Positions 41,161 through 50,816 are shown, counted from the stretch's first letter. The stretch is 64,000 nt of DNA from Pseudanabaena sp. FACHB-1998 (GCF_014696355.1 NZ_JACJQA010000008.1:1-64000), one strand, 5' to 3'. Translations and numbers: made by a program. The notes: generated by a model from the sequence alone, not told the origin.

Positions 41161-41607
41161 ATGACAGTTGAATTTCCTGCCTATACCCAGACCTTACTAG
41201 CTGCGAAGAAAGCCAAAAGCTTGAGCTTTACTGATTTAGAAAAGCTGTTAGGGCATGACGAAGTCTGGATTGCTTCTCTCTTCTATGGTCAAAATAGTAC
41301 ATCCTTAGAAGAAGCTCAAAAGATTGCTGAAATTCTCGGACTTGGGGAAGATATTGCCGTAGCTTTAAGCTCCTATCCCAGCAAAGGTTTAGGACCCGTT
41401 GTTCCCACTGACCCCTTGATTTATCGCTTCTATGAAATTATGCAAGTGTATGGATATCCAATCAAGGAAATTATCCATGAGAAATTTGGCGATGGCATCA
41501 TGAGTGCCATTGATTTTACTCTCGATATCGAGAAGGTGGAAGATCCTAAAGGCGATCGCGTTAAGGTCACCATGAACGGTAAATTCCTCCCCTATAAAAA
41601 GTGGTAA
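41161..41607 (+). CDS. cynS: Cyanate hydratase (cyanase)
   Basis: A 148-residue cyanase, the usual size. Converts cyanate and bicarbonate to ammonia and CO2 as a decamer. The N-terminal helix bundle covers residues 1-85; the catalytic domain has the Arg/Glu pair in [14 protein letters not shown] and the Ser in [13 protein letters not shown], matching R96, E99 and S122 of the family. No nitrogen-transport genes are adjacent, so it stands alone and NtcA control cannot be confirmed here. The terminator begins at the base after the stop. Confidence 0.96.
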   Translation: MTVEFPAYTQTLLAAKKAKSLSFTDLEKLLGHDEVWIASLFYGQNSTSLEEAQKIAEILGLGEDIAVALSSYPSKGLGPVVPTDPLIYRFYEIMQVYGYPIKEIIHEKFGDGIMSAIDFTLDIEKVEDPKGDRVKVTMNGKFLPYKKW

Positions 41608-41660
41608 TTCCTATGCTAAGAGAGAAAATGGCATAGCCATTTTCTCTCTTAGCATAGGAA
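41608..41660. terminator. Terminator immediately after cynS
   Basis: Perfect 25-bp arms TTCCTATGCTAAGAGAGAAA... with ATA loop (ATGGC-ATA-GCCAT), starting at the first base after the cynS stop. Confidence 0.88.
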
Positions 41661-41683
41661 GGCGGCACGAAGTGCTACCTTCC
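41657..41683. repeat. Short hairpin with GAA loop
   Basis: GGAAGGCGGCAC-GAA-GTGCTACCTTCC, one mismatch, sharing four bases with the cynS terminator. Confidence 0.65.
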
Positions 41684-41697
41684 TTTATGGGATTTTA

Positions 41698-41730
41698 AAA
41701 GTCCAAAATGGCGTAGCCATTTTGGACTTT
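41698..41730 (-). terminator. Terminator of the DUF1400 hydrolase gene
   Basis: Perfect arms AAAGTCCAAAATGGC with GTA loop, four bases from the stop of the opposing gene. The ATGGC(ATA/GTA)GCCAT core is shared with the cynS terminator. Confidence 0.88.
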
Positions 41731-41734
41731 GGGA

Positions 41735-43420
41735 TTACTCACCTAAAGAAGTCTGAAGTTGGGCTTCTGAATAATCAGTGATTAGGGATACAGGGAATTT
41801 AGGATTGGAGATCGCTTGCATATAGTTGTTAGTCAAGTAAGATGCGAACTCCGATCTTTGATTGAGATAAGTTTGAAAGAAAGCCAAACTAAACGCCTTC
41901 GCATAGGGATGCGTAAACCCTGTCTTCTCACCTAGTAAAGACTCAGGAACCACCACTGTGCCGCGATCGCTTCTTTCTAAAAATGAAAAATGCGTTCCCT
42001 GTGAAAAAGTTACTAGATACTTATTAGGACTAGTTAGCCAAGTAAAAGGGAAAATTTGTTCGGGAATTGCGGGTGTGAAGATATCCTGACCGCTTGCAAA
42101 AATGGCAATCGGAAGTTTGATGTTTTGCATTCCTTCTTTGCCTAAGAGCGTGCTACCGCCAAGGGGATTAATGGCGATAATCGCTTTCACTCGGCGATCG
42201 CTTAAAACCGTGTTATCCACCTTCAAGAAACTAAAGCGACATTGCAAGATTTTGGAAATATTAAAAGAAGAAATATTCGGTTCGGGAATACTACATTCTT
42301 GATTAATCAACTTGAAATTAAGAAGCGCTCCCCCCAAGGTCAGGACTGTATAACCACCAAGGGAATGACCAATTAAGCCCACTTGCTCCGTATTAAGGCG
42401 ATCTCGCCATAGCACATCGCTCTTTCCGCGCTGCTCTAAAGCATCAAGTAGATAGATGACATCTCGTGGGCGCTGTATCGCTTCCTCTGGTTGGGGTGAT
42501 TTGCTCAATCCAGACAAAAAGGCTTCAAAATCGCGGCTACCTGTTTTGGGATGTTCTAGAGCTGCGACCGCAAAGCCATGAGAAGCCAGATGTTGGGATA
42601 AATATTTTAAAGTATCAGGATTAGATGCTAGTCCGTGGGAGATCACAATTAGAGGCGCAGGTTTGCCTAGTCCCTGTGGCATATAGAGATCGACAGGGAC
42701 AGTAACATTGCGATCGCCTTGCAAGTAAGTAAATTGTTCCTTAGTCCAAGGCACATTTCCTGCTAGTCGTAAATCTTGATTGGTGGTATCTAAGGTTCTA
42801 TTCACAGCTTGAGACTTACTAGCCTCATCCGCAACTTGCCTCTCAATGGAAGCAAACACCTGATCTTTTTTGTAAATCAGTTGAGAAATATCGGCATAGG
42901 CTTGTAACCCCTGCGGTAAATCCATGTAAATTACAGGGACAGGATATCTCTCCAATAAATTGACCACACTTAGCCCTTGATCGCTCTGTGCTGAAAGTAT
43001 CAAAGATGAGCGAATTGCCGAAAACCCATTCATATCTGGAGTCATTTGGATGATCCTACCCATCCGTTTGATTAACACCTCACCGATAGGAGAATAGGCA
43101 AATTGAGCAATGGTGATACGGCTAATGTCATAGCGAGTAGCTAAAGCTTCGCGCAATTGCTTTTTATCTGGATCTGCTAGTCGTCCCAGATAAAAATCTA
43201 GCCGCTTAGTGAGTACCCCTTCCTTCACAAATTTATCTAAATCACTAACATGGACGGTGAATTCACCAAAGGGCGGATACCAAAAGCGAATTTGTTCGGC
43301 GCTAGGGGCGGGGCTAGGAGTCAACAAAATGTTTGCAACGGCGATCGTCATTCCGATGCCCCATGTACTTATATGGGCAAAGCGATCGCGTAACTTTAGT
43401 AAATAATTTTTCATGAACAT
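41735..43420 (-). CDS. Exported alpha/beta hydrolase with DUF1400 N-terminus
   Basis: A 561-residue protein with a hydrophobic signal segment (residues 15-40). Residues 40-175 match DUF1400: AEQIRFWYPPFGEFTVHVSD, then ALATRYDISRITIAQFAYSP. The alpha/beta-hydrolase domain (about 215-540) has nucleophile Ser in GLIGHSLGGYTVLT, an oxyanion strand PLIVISHGLASNP and the catalytic His in SQGTHFSFLERSD; the Asp is probably in FASGQDIFTP. This is a cyanobacterial family of predicted lipase/PAF-acetylhydrolase-like enzymes of unknown substrate. Location periplasmic by inference. Confidence 0.88.
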   Translation of the reverse strand: MFMKNYLLKLRDRFAHISTWGIGMTIAVANILLTPSPAPSAEQIRFWYPPFGEFTVHVSDLDKFVKEGVLTKRLDFYLGRLADPDKKQLREALATRYDISRITIAQFAYSPIGEVLIKRMGRIIQMTPDMNGFSAIRSSLILSAQSDQGLSVVNLLERYPVPVIYMDLPQGLQAYADISQLIYKKDQVFASIERQVADEASKSQAVNRTLDTTNQDLRLAGNVPWTKEQFTYLQGDRNVTVPVDLYMPQGLGKPAPLIVISHGLASNPDTLKYLSQHLASHGFAVAALEHPKTGSRDFEAFLSGLSKSPQPEEAIQRPRDVIYLLDALEQRGKSDVLWRDRLNTEQVGLIGHSLGGYTVLTLGGALLNFKLINQECSIPEPNISSFNISKILQCRFSFLKVDNTVLSDRRVKAIIAINPLGGSTLLGKEGMQNIKLPIAIFASGQDIFTPAIPEQIFPFTWLTSPNKYLVTFSQGTHFSFLERSDRGTVVVPESLLGEKTGFTHPYAKAFSLAFFQTYLNQRSEFASYLTNNYMQAISNPKFPVSLITDYSEAQLQTSLGE

Positions 43421-43538
43421 TCCTATGGCTCAGCAAGTTTTTTCAGATTTCATTAAAGTGTGCGATGATGCTATAATAGCCTTCGCGAAAAATCAGTGCT
43501 TTACCTAATTAGCTTGATTTAAGTAGCGCGATTTGTTT

Positions 43539-43610
43539 GCCGATGTAGCACAGGGGTAGTGCAGCCGATTCGTAATCGGCAGGCCGTGAGTTCAAATCTC
43601 ATCATCGGCT
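43539..43610 (+). tRNA. tRNA-Thr (anticodon CGT)
   Basis: 72 bases folding as a cloverleaf: acceptor GCCGATG/CATCGGC with discriminator T, D-arm GCAC/GTGC, anticodon stem GCCGA/TCGGC with loop TTCGTAA, and T-arm GTGAG/CTCAT with loop TTCAAAT. CCA is not encoded. Reads ACG codons. Followed by a strong hairpin. Confidence 0.96.
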
Positions 43611-43634
43611 TAGTTTTTTGTAGATTAGGTCATC

Positions 43635-43678
43635 AGCCGAGTATAGAATTTCGATGCGTCGAAATTCTATACTCGGCT
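43635..43678 (+). terminator. Terminator of tRNA-Thr
   Basis: Arms AGCCGAGTATAGAATTTCGA pair perfectly around TGCG and run into TTT. Confidence 0.88.
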
Positions 43679-43726
43679 TTGTTTTAAATACCATCAATAC
43701 AGCTATATTTTCTATCCATTATTACG

Positions 43727-43843
43727 ACTCTCTTCCCAATCAGCGAATAGGCTTTATCCAATAAATAATTAGAGGTTTGGTTTTTAATTCACAAAAGTGT
43801 GACAACACTTTTGTGAATTGGCATTATTTACTGGAAAGAGAGT
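43727..43843. mobile_element. MITE-like element with ACTCTCTT ends
   Basis: Ends ACTCTCTTCC and GGAAAGAGAGT form a terminal inverted repeat. Inside is a palindrome with 15-bp arms (AATTCACAAAAGTGT, 43786-43819). It shares AATAATTAGAGGT with the element at 58121-58215, whose ends are also of this type. Confidence 0.5.
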
Positions 43844-44122
43844 AAACAAACCCTACAAAATTTAAAGATAAACTTCAAATAAATAATTGTATTTTGATTA
43901 AAAATTGATTGAATTTTGCCAATCAATTTTGATTGATTGTAATCATAATTTAGATTCTTTACAAATACTAAAAACACATAATTATTTAACCCTTAAGTAA
44001 AAAAATACAACTAAAATCTATGGCGTGCGATGCTTTTATGCTATAGGTTTTGATGTTTTATATTTAATTGTGACTAGATAATTAACTAGCCATAATTAAA
44101 AAATAGATTCAAAAACTATGAA

Positions 44123-44240
44123 TTATAGCAATGTAAGTTTTGCTTAGGACATAAAACCCAAAAAGTGAGTTGCGGCGCGAAGCGCCGCAACTCACTTTTT
44201 GGGTTTTAGTTTGTACTGGCTAACTCTTGCTTTGCTATAT
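44123..44240. mobile_element. MITE-like element with TATAGC ends
   Basis: Inner palindrome 44152-44208 has perfect 27-bp arms (TAAAACCCAAAAAGTGAGTT...) and a GAA loop inside core GCGGCGC-GAA-GCGCCGC. Outer ends TATAGCAATGTAAG and CTTGCTTTGCTATA are imperfect inverted repeats. Confidence 0.6.
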
Positions 44241-44295
44241 ATTGCATATGTGGCAAAGGCTTTTAGATTTTATATTTAATTGCAATTATTTATAT

Positions 44296-46050
44296 TTAGA
44301 AAAGATTGTAAGTTAGAGAAAAATAAACTCCACTTTCTTGTAAAGTCTTGCGGCTATTTTGTACTGACACCAGAGGAATACCATAGTCTAGCCTTGCACT
44401 CAGGCGATCGCCCATTGTCCAACGAAGCCCTAAACCCGTACTCACCAAAACATTTTGAGGAGGATTGGCTTCTCCAGAGCTAGCCCACACAATCCCCGCA
44501 TCCACAAAGGGAGTTAGTTGCATTAACCCTTCTATTTCAGGTACACGCAGCACAGGTATCCGTAATTCTGCCGATAGGTTTGTGCCATTGTCGCCAAATA
44601 GCAAATCTTGACGATAGCCACGCAAACTATCTTGCCCGCCTAGCCCGATTTGTTCGAGGGGCAGAATTGTTCGATCCGCTAGCTGTACATCCCCACGCAA
44701 TAGCAATAAAGTATCGGGAGCCAAAAGGTTGACATATTGAGCCTGTCCGCGCCATGCAAAAAATCTGGCATCTGGAGCCTGATTATTGATAGTTGCGCCT
44801 AATAGTCCTAAACCTAGACTAAATTGCGATCGCATGGCAAATACTGAATCGCTACTACGCTGCGTATATTCCTGAAAGAAGCGTAATACGGATAATTTGG
44901 TAACTCCATTATTATCAGCACCCGCAGATAGAGGAAATGGAATTGCTAAAAGGCTCGCTAAACTCTCCCGATAGGAAGCTGTTAAACCTAGGGCTAGCTC
45001 CTTGCTTGGCGTTTGGAGAATTGGCTGGCGATAGGTTAAGTCGTAGGCTGTAGAATTGGAATAGATGTTTAGGGCATTAAAGGGTTGCTCAATGACATTG
45101 CTATTTCCATTATTAAATGAGATAGATATCGATCCATTGTAGGGATTGATGGGAATGCTATAACTCAAGTCATAGGCATTAGAGCCATCGGTATTGCTAT
45201 ACCCCACTGTGAGGCTATCACCCAAACCTGTCACGTTCCCTTCACCATATTGCAAGCGCCGCCGAAAAGTTCCTACACTGGGCGCACGGTTGTTATCTAG
45301 TAGCAATTGTAATCTGGATGACTTCGCTTCTGTGAAAGTGACATCTAATATATTTTGCCCCGCCCGATCGCCTGCTGCGAGTTCCGCAGATAAACTGGCT
45401 ATCAGGGGATTAAGTTGTAGTACTTGGAGGGCTTCAACTAAGCGATCGCGATTGAGAGGCTTTCCCGTAGCTACATTTAAACGCGATCGGATATAGTCAG
45501 GACTAAGCCTTGAACCGCCCGAAACCTTTATTTCCTGTAGACTACCTTCGACTACTTGGATTTTGACTATTCCCTCCGTCAGATTTTGGGGTGGAATAAA
45601 TGCACCTGACGTTATAAATCCCTTGTTAATGTATAAATCAGAGATAGCGGAACGAGCTTGTAATAATTCTGGAAAGGTAATGGGGCGATTAGTAAATGGA
45701 ATTAAAACTTGATTTAGCTCCTCTTCACTAAATACAGAACTACCAAGAACATTAAAACGCTTGACCACTATTGTGCCAGAGACATTGTTATTTTCAGTGG
45801 GAGTCGAAGTGGGTGGTGAAGATGGCTTTAATAGTTCATCTGGGGAGGGTAGTCTGGGGGGGCTTTGAGGAAATGATGGGGATGGATTAGGCGTGATAAT
45901 TTGGGGATTTATAGAAGGTCTAGGAGGAATCTGGGTTTGGGCGATCGCTGACCAAGCGATTAAGTAGGTAGAGCCAAAAAAAGTACCATAGGTTAAAACT
46001 TGCTGAAGCAATCTAAAAGACCGATAATTAAGTTGAGATGAGCTTTTCAT
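44296..46050 (-). CDS. TpsB outer-membrane transporter (ShlB/FhaC family)
   Basis: A 584-residue protein: membrane-targeting N-terminus (residues 18-40), a proline-rich linker, a POTRA domain at about 90-180 (VKRFNVLGSSVFSEEELNQV, then ITSGAFIPPQNLTEGIVKIQ) with a second POTRA-like segment to about 245, then a 16-strand beta-barrel of the FhaC type ending in Phe. The loop-6 motif is SLRGYRQD in place of VRGY. Exports the TpsA protein through two-partner secretion; the likely substrate is encoded 5 kb upstream at 50835-54272. Start is 59 bases from the CHAT gene stop on the same strand. Confidence 0.92.
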   Translation of the reverse strand: MKSSSQLNYRSFRLLQQVLTYGTFFGSTYLIAWSAIAQTQIPPRPSINPQIITPNPSPSFPQSPPRLPSPDELLKPSSPPTSTPTENNNVSGTIVVKRFNVLGSSVFSEEELNQVLIPFTNRPITFPELLQARSAISDLYINKGFITSGAFIPPQNLTEGIVKIQVVEGSLQEIKVSGGSRLSPDYIRSRLNVATGKPLNRDRLVEALQVLQLNPLIASLSAELAAGDRAGQNILDVTFTEAKSSRLQLLLDNNRAPSVGTFRRRLQYGEGNVTGLGDSLTVGYSNTDGSNAYDLSYSIPINPYNGSISISFNNGNSNVIEQPFNALNIYSNSTAYDLTYRQPILQTPSKELALGLTASYRESLASLLAIPFPLSAGADNNGVTKLSVLRFFQEYTQRSSDSVFAMRSQFSLGLGLLGATINNQAPDARFFAWRGQAQYVNLLAPDTLLLLRGDVQLADRTILPLEQIGLGGQDSLRGYRQDLLFGDNGTNLSAELRIPVLRVPEIEGLMQLTPFVDAGIVWASSGEANPPQNVLVSTGLGLRWTMGDRLSARLDYGIPLVSVQNSRKTLQESGVYFSLTYNLF

Positions 46051-46108
46051 TGTGATTTAGTTGGAAAAGATTGAATTATTCGAGTTTTATAGCCATTGCT
46101 ATCTGGGG

Positions 46109-48895
46109 TTATAGCCAGTTTCCTAACAACACAAAGGGAGCCCAATAATAAGGATGGTCGTAGCTTTTATTCTTTAGTAAGGCGAGTTGGGCTAACCGTA
46201 AAGATTCAGCTTTTGTGAGACTTGCCGTAGATAAACTTTTATATAGAGAAATCATAAACTGAGATGTAGCTTCGTCATCCACTGCCCACAAAGAAGCGAT
46301 CGTACTTCTAGCTCCTGCTCTAACAGCCATACCAGCCATACCCAGTGCGGCTCTTTTATCGCCCACAGCAGTCTGACACGCACTCAAAATCAATAACTCA
46401 ATTGGTTCAGAATCGAGACTTCTCTTAGATAAAAGCAGTTTTGTAAGACTCTCAATATTTAGTCTGCCATCATAGGTCAAGAGAAATGTATTTTCTACCT
46501 GAGAGCTAAAACTGCCGTGGGTTGCTAAATGGATAATTGGCGCAGGAGTGTTTACAAGGGCTTTTTCAAGATTGTCTTTAGTGAAGCTATTGTCTAGGAG
46601 AACTGTGCTAGTAGGAACTTGGTTTTTCACTTCTTGCAGTTCTCTAACGACACTGGGTAGTGCTGAAAAACCTTGCTGGGCTTCCGTTAGTCCTCCAGTC
46701 AGGGCGGCAATCTTCTGTCTAGGTATGGGCTTAGGATCGATTAGTTGTAAGCCGGGAGTGAGAGCAATACTATATTTCTCCATCAGAAATTGATTGCCAT
46801 CGTGGAGTGCTGACATCGGAATATTTCTAAGGGAGCCATCTAAGACAAATACAATGGTTTTGACCTTCGCCTGTGCTAATTCATTTTCACTAGGACGAAT
46901 CAACCAGTTATATAGCTTTTTAGAGTGTTCTAAATAATCGAGCGACGATGCATCCCGCAAATCATTTCTTAATTCTGAAACAACATTATCAACTTCTAAG
47001 GGAAGTATGGGATTAGAATAATGTCGCAACGGTTGCTGCGGCAGACTAATGATTACTTCTAAGCGATCTTCCAATAAAATAGGATAAACAACAGCAGCCG
47101 TATTATCTACTTTATTAATATCGACCTGTGCTGCATTTAAGCAATCCGCACGAAAGAAGTTTACTAGTTCCGCTAACTGTAGCGATTCGATCGCATTTTG
47201 AGCTTTTAAGAGATTTTTTTGTTTATCTCCAACGCCCTGAGCGATCGCCCCGCCCTGCGAGGAATCATCGGGCTGTAATAGTAAACCAACAAGTTGCCTA
47301 TATACAGGCTCAACGCTATCTCGAAAAGAAAACTGAACATTGGAATTGATAAAAGCAAGATCGCTTCGTAATTGCTTTAAATTTTTAAGGGCTTCAGTAT
47401 AGGAGGCGATCGCCGATGGAATATCACCTTTAACCTTTAGCAATCTTCCAAGCTGCCATTGCCATCGATAGGCAATGTCTGACGCACTAATACTTTGAGA
47501 AATAGCGATCGCTCTTTCCGTGAGATTGATCGCTTCTTCAGCTTGCTGATTTTGCTCATATACCGAGCCAAGACTACCAAGGGCATAGGCTAGAGTGTAT
47601 TGATCATTAATAGATTCGGCTTGCTTAACCGAATCTGCAAAGATTTTAGCTGACTCAGTCCTTAGACTTAGATGTTCAGCTTGAGAAGCGAGTTGAGTTA
47701 GTTTCAGAAGATTCTGACCATAATTAATTTTCGCTCGAATGGCGCTACTACTAGCTGGCAAATCAATAACTTTGTTAGCGATTTGGGAACGTAAATCCAT
47801 CGCTTTATCTAATCTAGATGCATCAATTTCTAGGCTTAATAAATTAAGTTGACTTTGCAAACGATTAAAATCTTGATTAGTCAGGCTAGCTGCTTGCACA
47901 TAAAATTTTCTTGCTTCCGATATACGCCCTTCCGACCTTGCCAGATTTGCGAGATTCAGCAATACATTGCTTTGCTGCTCATGGTTTTCCACATTTGACG
48001 CATCAGGAAGTTGCTGTAACATCTGTAAACTGGAATCTAAGTTTTGCCGCGCTAGATTCAAATCTCCTGTAATCGAAAGCATTTCGCCATAATAATTAAG
48101 AGCGATCGCTTTAACTAAAGAATTTGGTTGCGATGAAATTCTGGGTAATAACTCCTCAAGTACTTGGAGCGATCGGCGGTAAAATCCTTGACTCTTTAAG
48201 GCTTGCTCTTGATTGAGGATATTGCGAATTTGGGCTTTGACATTTCCAAGTTGAGCGTATAAAGTTGCCGCCTCTTTCCAAAAATCAATAGCATTTTCGG
48301 GCTGACCAACTAATAAAGCTAAGCTACCTCTAGTATCTAAGGCTCTTGCTACTTCTGCTTGACTAAAAGTGGTTTGAGGATTGATAGATCGAGCAATCTG
48401 TAAGCTCCGATTAACTGCTGTCTCCGCCTGTGTCCATTGTCCTAAGGCTTGATGCCCTAAGGACAAATTATTAAGAGATATTGATAAAGACAATAAATCA
48501 TTTTGCTGCTGATAAAAATCTACAGCTTGCTGAAAAATCTGCACAGCTTCTAAAAATTTTCCTGCTTGATACAAAGATTTTCCTTGTTCAATCAAAGCAA
48601 CATTAACTAAATTTCTTTGACTAACCCTCTGATTATTAGGTTCTAGATATGTAGAGGTAGAGCTAGCAATCATTGGGTGAAATAAAGCAGCGATCGTAAA
48701 TAATCCAGATAAAATTACACTTTTTATAAGTGGGGATCTAAATTTCGTGAATCTTGGAATTTTCTTTAAAACAATTAGGGATAATACTCGTAAGAATTTG
48801 CTAAATATAGAATTTAGGTTCTTGAATAGGTAATTAATCATTGCCATTCGCAGTAAAGTTACACTTAAAAAATATTCAAACAATAAAGCTATCAA
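46109..48895 (-). CDS. TPR-CHAT protease-like protein
   Basis: A 928-residue protein. Two hydrophobic segments in the first 80 residues suggest export or membrane anchoring. TPR repeats occupy about 95-520 (LYQAGKFLEAVQIFQQAVDF is a typical unit). The CHAT domain (about 640-928) has the caspase-like dyad: His in PIIHLATHGSFSS and Cys in LILSACQTAVGDK, followed by GMAGMAVRAGARSTIASLWA. CHAT proteases are clan CD cysteine peptidases, some activated in defence. Here it lies between TpsB and TpsA genes, so processing or control of the secreted protein is a plausible role (inference). Confidence 0.9.
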   Translation of the reverse strand: MIALLFEYFLSVTLLRMAMINYLFKNLNSIFSKFLRVLSLIVLKKIPRFTKFRSPLIKSVILSGLFTIAALFHPMIASSTSTYLEPNNQRVSQRNLVNVALIEQGKSLYQAGKFLEAVQIFQQAVDFYQQQNDLLSLSISLNNLSLGHQALGQWTQAETAVNRSLQIARSINPQTTFSQAEVARALDTRGSLALLVGQPENAIDFWKEAATLYAQLGNVKAQIRNILNQEQALKSQGFYRRSLQVLEELLPRISSQPNSLVKAIALNYYGEMLSITGDLNLARQNLDSSLQMLQQLPDASNVENHEQQSNVLLNLANLARSEGRISEARKFYVQAASLTNQDFNRLQSQLNLLSLEIDASRLDKAMDLRSQIANKVIDLPASSSAIRAKINYGQNLLKLTQLASQAEHLSLRTESAKIFADSVKQAESINDQYTLAYALGSLGSVYEQNQQAEEAINLTERAIAISQSISASDIAYRWQWQLGRLLKVKGDIPSAIASYTEALKNLKQLRSDLAFINSNVQFSFRDSVEPVYRQLVGLLLQPDDSSQGGAIAQGVGDKQKNLLKAQNAIESLQLAELVNFFRADCLNAAQVDINKVDNTAAVVYPILLEDRLEVIISLPQQPLRHYSNPILPLEVDNVVSELRNDLRDASSLDYLEHSKKLYNWLIRPSENELAQAKVKTIVFVLDGSLRNIPMSALHDGNQFLMEKYSIALTPGLQLIDPKPIPRQKIAALTGGLTEAQQGFSALPSVVRELQEVKNQVPTSTVLLDNSFTKDNLEKALVNTPAPIIHLATHGSFSSQVENTFLLTYDGRLNIESLTKLLLSKRSLDSEPIELLILSACQTAVGDKRAALGMAGMAVRAGARSTIASLWAVDDEATSQFMISLYKSLSTASLTKAESLRLAQLALLKNKSYDHPYYWAPFVLLGNWL

Positions 48896-49127
48896 TTAAA
48901 AATTAGATTTAATACCTTGCAAAATAATGCTGCAATGAAAAATCACTTTTCAAATTTATACAATTATCCTATGAGACTGAATATCCTTGCTTTCTCCCAA
49001 ATGATTTAGGATTATTATAATTATTCAATCACTTTATTTTAATATTTTAAAGTTTATAACCACCATAACTCTTTAATATTTCTTTGATATTTTAAGTTAT
49101 ACAGCGCTTTACGCTTTATTAAAACCC

Positions 49128-49176
49128 AAATAAATTTTAAAAAAGCTTGCAAAGCAAGCTTTTTTGAAATTTATTT
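49128..49176. repeat. Palindrome with core GCTTGC-AAA-GCAAGC
   Basis: 23-bp arms with one G-T pair, AAATAAATTTTAAAAAAGCT outward. The core resembles that of 29989-30049, and both lie about 20 bases after a TACAG-type motif. Confidence 0.85.
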
Positions 49177-49312
49177 ATACTTCACAAAGCCCCAACACGT
49201 TGTATGTTAACAATCCAAATTAAATGCGCTAAGGTTTAAATGGCTTAAAGATAAAAATTAATACGCAACTATACCAAATCTCAAATAGGCTATTACTTTT
49301 TTGAATTTAAAA

Positions 49313-49361
49313 ACCGAAAAGAGTAATAGAAGTGCGAAGCACTTCCATTACTCTTTTCGGT
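49313..49361 (-). terminator. Terminator of the PEP-CTERM-like gene
   Basis: Arms ACCGAAAAGAGTAAT(A)GAAG with one mismatch, closing on GTGC-GAA-GCAC; ends 25 bases from the stop. Confidence 0.8.
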
Positions 49362-49386
49362 AATGCTTGGGGTGTAATTACGCCCT

Positions 49387-50250
49387 TTATTTAGTTAGAT
49401 GAGAATCTACAGCTTTCTTCTTCTTCTTAGAAACAGCTAATAACCCACCAGCAGCAATTACTCCAAATACAGCACCAGGAACGGGAACAGGCGTAGGAGT
49501 GACCATTTCAAATACTGTTAATTGCATTAAAGCTCCATTCTGATTATCCCTCTGACCAGACAAGGGATTAGGACGACAGGTTTTCAATGTGAAAGGTTGA
49601 TAACCTGTTGCTATGCAATTAGGGTCATCAAATAAATTAAAGTCACCACCATAGGCTCCGCCTACGATCCCTCGTTGAGTATAAGACTTGGAATAGATAC
49701 TATCGGAATTCAACGTAGAGGTGTCTGGCAGCACTACTGATCCCCAATTGAGGGAACCTTTGGTTGATTGTCCAACTAAATTCTTAGAAAAGTCAAAATT
49801 GGCAAAGTTAGCATCCCAAATGATGCCATCGTAATCCGCGAGAGTATAGCTGTCAGTAGTGCCGAAAGACTGATCCGTAACAGTAACATTCAGAGACTTT
49901 ACATACTGGGTTATAGGATTAGCGGCATTGTAAATAGGATCAGAGATTTGGTTCTCATTAATTTTAGGAACATTTAAGCCACCAATGCCCACTGCATTAG
50001 TACCCGCAGCGATCGCGCCGCCATTAGAAGCAGTTCCATTGGGAGGCAAAGAGAAAAAAGTGATTAAACCGCTAGCCGTAACCTTAGGAAATCCAAAAGC
50101 AGCGCCACTCCACCCAAGCCTAAAAGTAACTTCAGCAGCTTTGGCGGATGATGGCATTACCATTGCCATACCGCCCACAGATAGTACAGAAAGACATGCT
50201 AGAACAATCTTACTTGGATGACTTGATAGGGTGGGTACTCGATTCTTCAT
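49387..50250 (-). CDS. Exported protein with PEP-CTERM-like sorting tail
   Basis: A 287-residue secreted protein. Signal peptide at residues 1-38 (IVLACLSVLSVGGMAMVMPS, then AKAAE). The mature part is beta-rich with no known domain (FRLGWSGAAFGFPKVTASGL). The C-terminus has a short proline motif VPVPGAVFG, a membrane helix VIAAGGLLAVSK and a KKKKK stop, the three-part layout of PEP-CTERM-type signals handled by exosortase. Start and signal are clear. It sits between the CHAT and TpsA genes, facing the same way, so it may be part of the same surface system. Confidence 0.82.
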   Translation of the reverse strand: MKNRVPTLSSHPSKIVLACLSVLSVGGMAMVMPSSAKAAEVTFRLGWSGAAFGFPKVTASGLITFFSLPPNGTASNGGAIAAGTNAVGIGGLNVPKINENQISDPIYNAANPITQYVKSLNVTVTDQSFGTTDSYTLADYDGIIWDANFANFDFSKNLVGQSTKGSLNWGSVVLPDTSTLNSDSIYSKSYTQRGIVGGAYGGDFNLFDDPNCIATGYQPFTLKTCRPNPLSGQRDNQNGALMQLTVFEMVTPTPVPVPGAVFGVIAAGGLLAVSKKKKKAVDSHLTK

Positions 50251-50561
50251 TATTGTTGCCTCAATATTAATGACTAACGGACTGTCTCAGGAAAATTTGT
50301 AACTACACAGGATAAAGTCGGGGAAATCGGTGTTATCAATCAACATTAGATAATATCAATATCGCTAAAAGTTCTTAAGATTGAACTAATACATTCACTT
50401 TAGCCAACTTAACAGTTTTAATTTCATACTTAGAATTGTTAATGACTAAGTCTCTAATAATTTTCAATTTTTCACAATTCCCCAAAGTTACCCAAAAGCT
50501 AGGCTAAAGTTATCTAAAAGTTAGTTTCAAAATAATAAAGTTATAAAAAAGTTATATGGCA

Positions 50562-50614
50562 ATCATAAAATGCTTTAACGCGCCATCATGGAGCGCGTTA
50601 AAGCATTTTATGAT
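50562..50614. repeat. Palindrome with 22-bp outer arms
   Basis: ATCATAAAATGCTTTAACGC pairs with its complement; the centre CCATCATGG(A) adds a small stem. Confidence 0.82.
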
Positions 50615-50635
50615 CAGAGAACTTTTAAATCTATA

Positions 50636-50752
50636 TTCTGCGATCATTTGCATTAAGACAAATCACAAAACCAGAAACGAGTGGCGGAGCTTTGCGCCGC
50701 CACTCGTTTCTGGGGTTTTGGTTTAACAAGAATGTCAACATCTATACAAATA
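50636..50752. mobile_element. MITE-like element, copy related to 16441
   Basis: Inner arms CCAGAAACGAGTGGCGG (50671-50713) are the same as in the 16441 element, with core GGCGGAGCTTTGCGCCGCC. The left end GATCATTTGCATTAAGACAA is the inverted form of the right end seen at 16513-16535 and 23030-23050. Confidence 0.6.
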
Positions 50753-50778
50753 ATTAAACATTGCTACCTAGAACCCAC

Positions 50779-50816
50779 GAAAAGAAGGGTGGTGATTTCC
50801 GATGCTCTTCTTTTCG
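50779..50816 (-). terminator. Hairpin after the TpsA gene
   Basis: Outer arms CGAAAAGAAG/CTTCTTTTCG with an 18-base loop, ending 19 bases from the stop codon. Moderate stability. Confidence 0.6.

Larger units (their letters stand above)
43611..44295. other. AT-rich intergenic region with repeats
   Basis: No gene is visible in these 685 bases. The region contains the tRNA terminator (43635-43678), one element with ACTCTCTT ends (43727-43843) and one MITE-like palindrome (44123-44240). The stretch 43850-44110 is strongly AT-rich and featureless. Confidence 0.75.
48896..49386. other. Intergenic region upstream of the CHAT gene
   Basis: No gene in 491 bases. Contains a motif TACAGCGCTTTACGCTTT (49100-49117) and two palindromes. 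Probably holds the CHAT-tpsB promoter. Confidence 0.7.
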
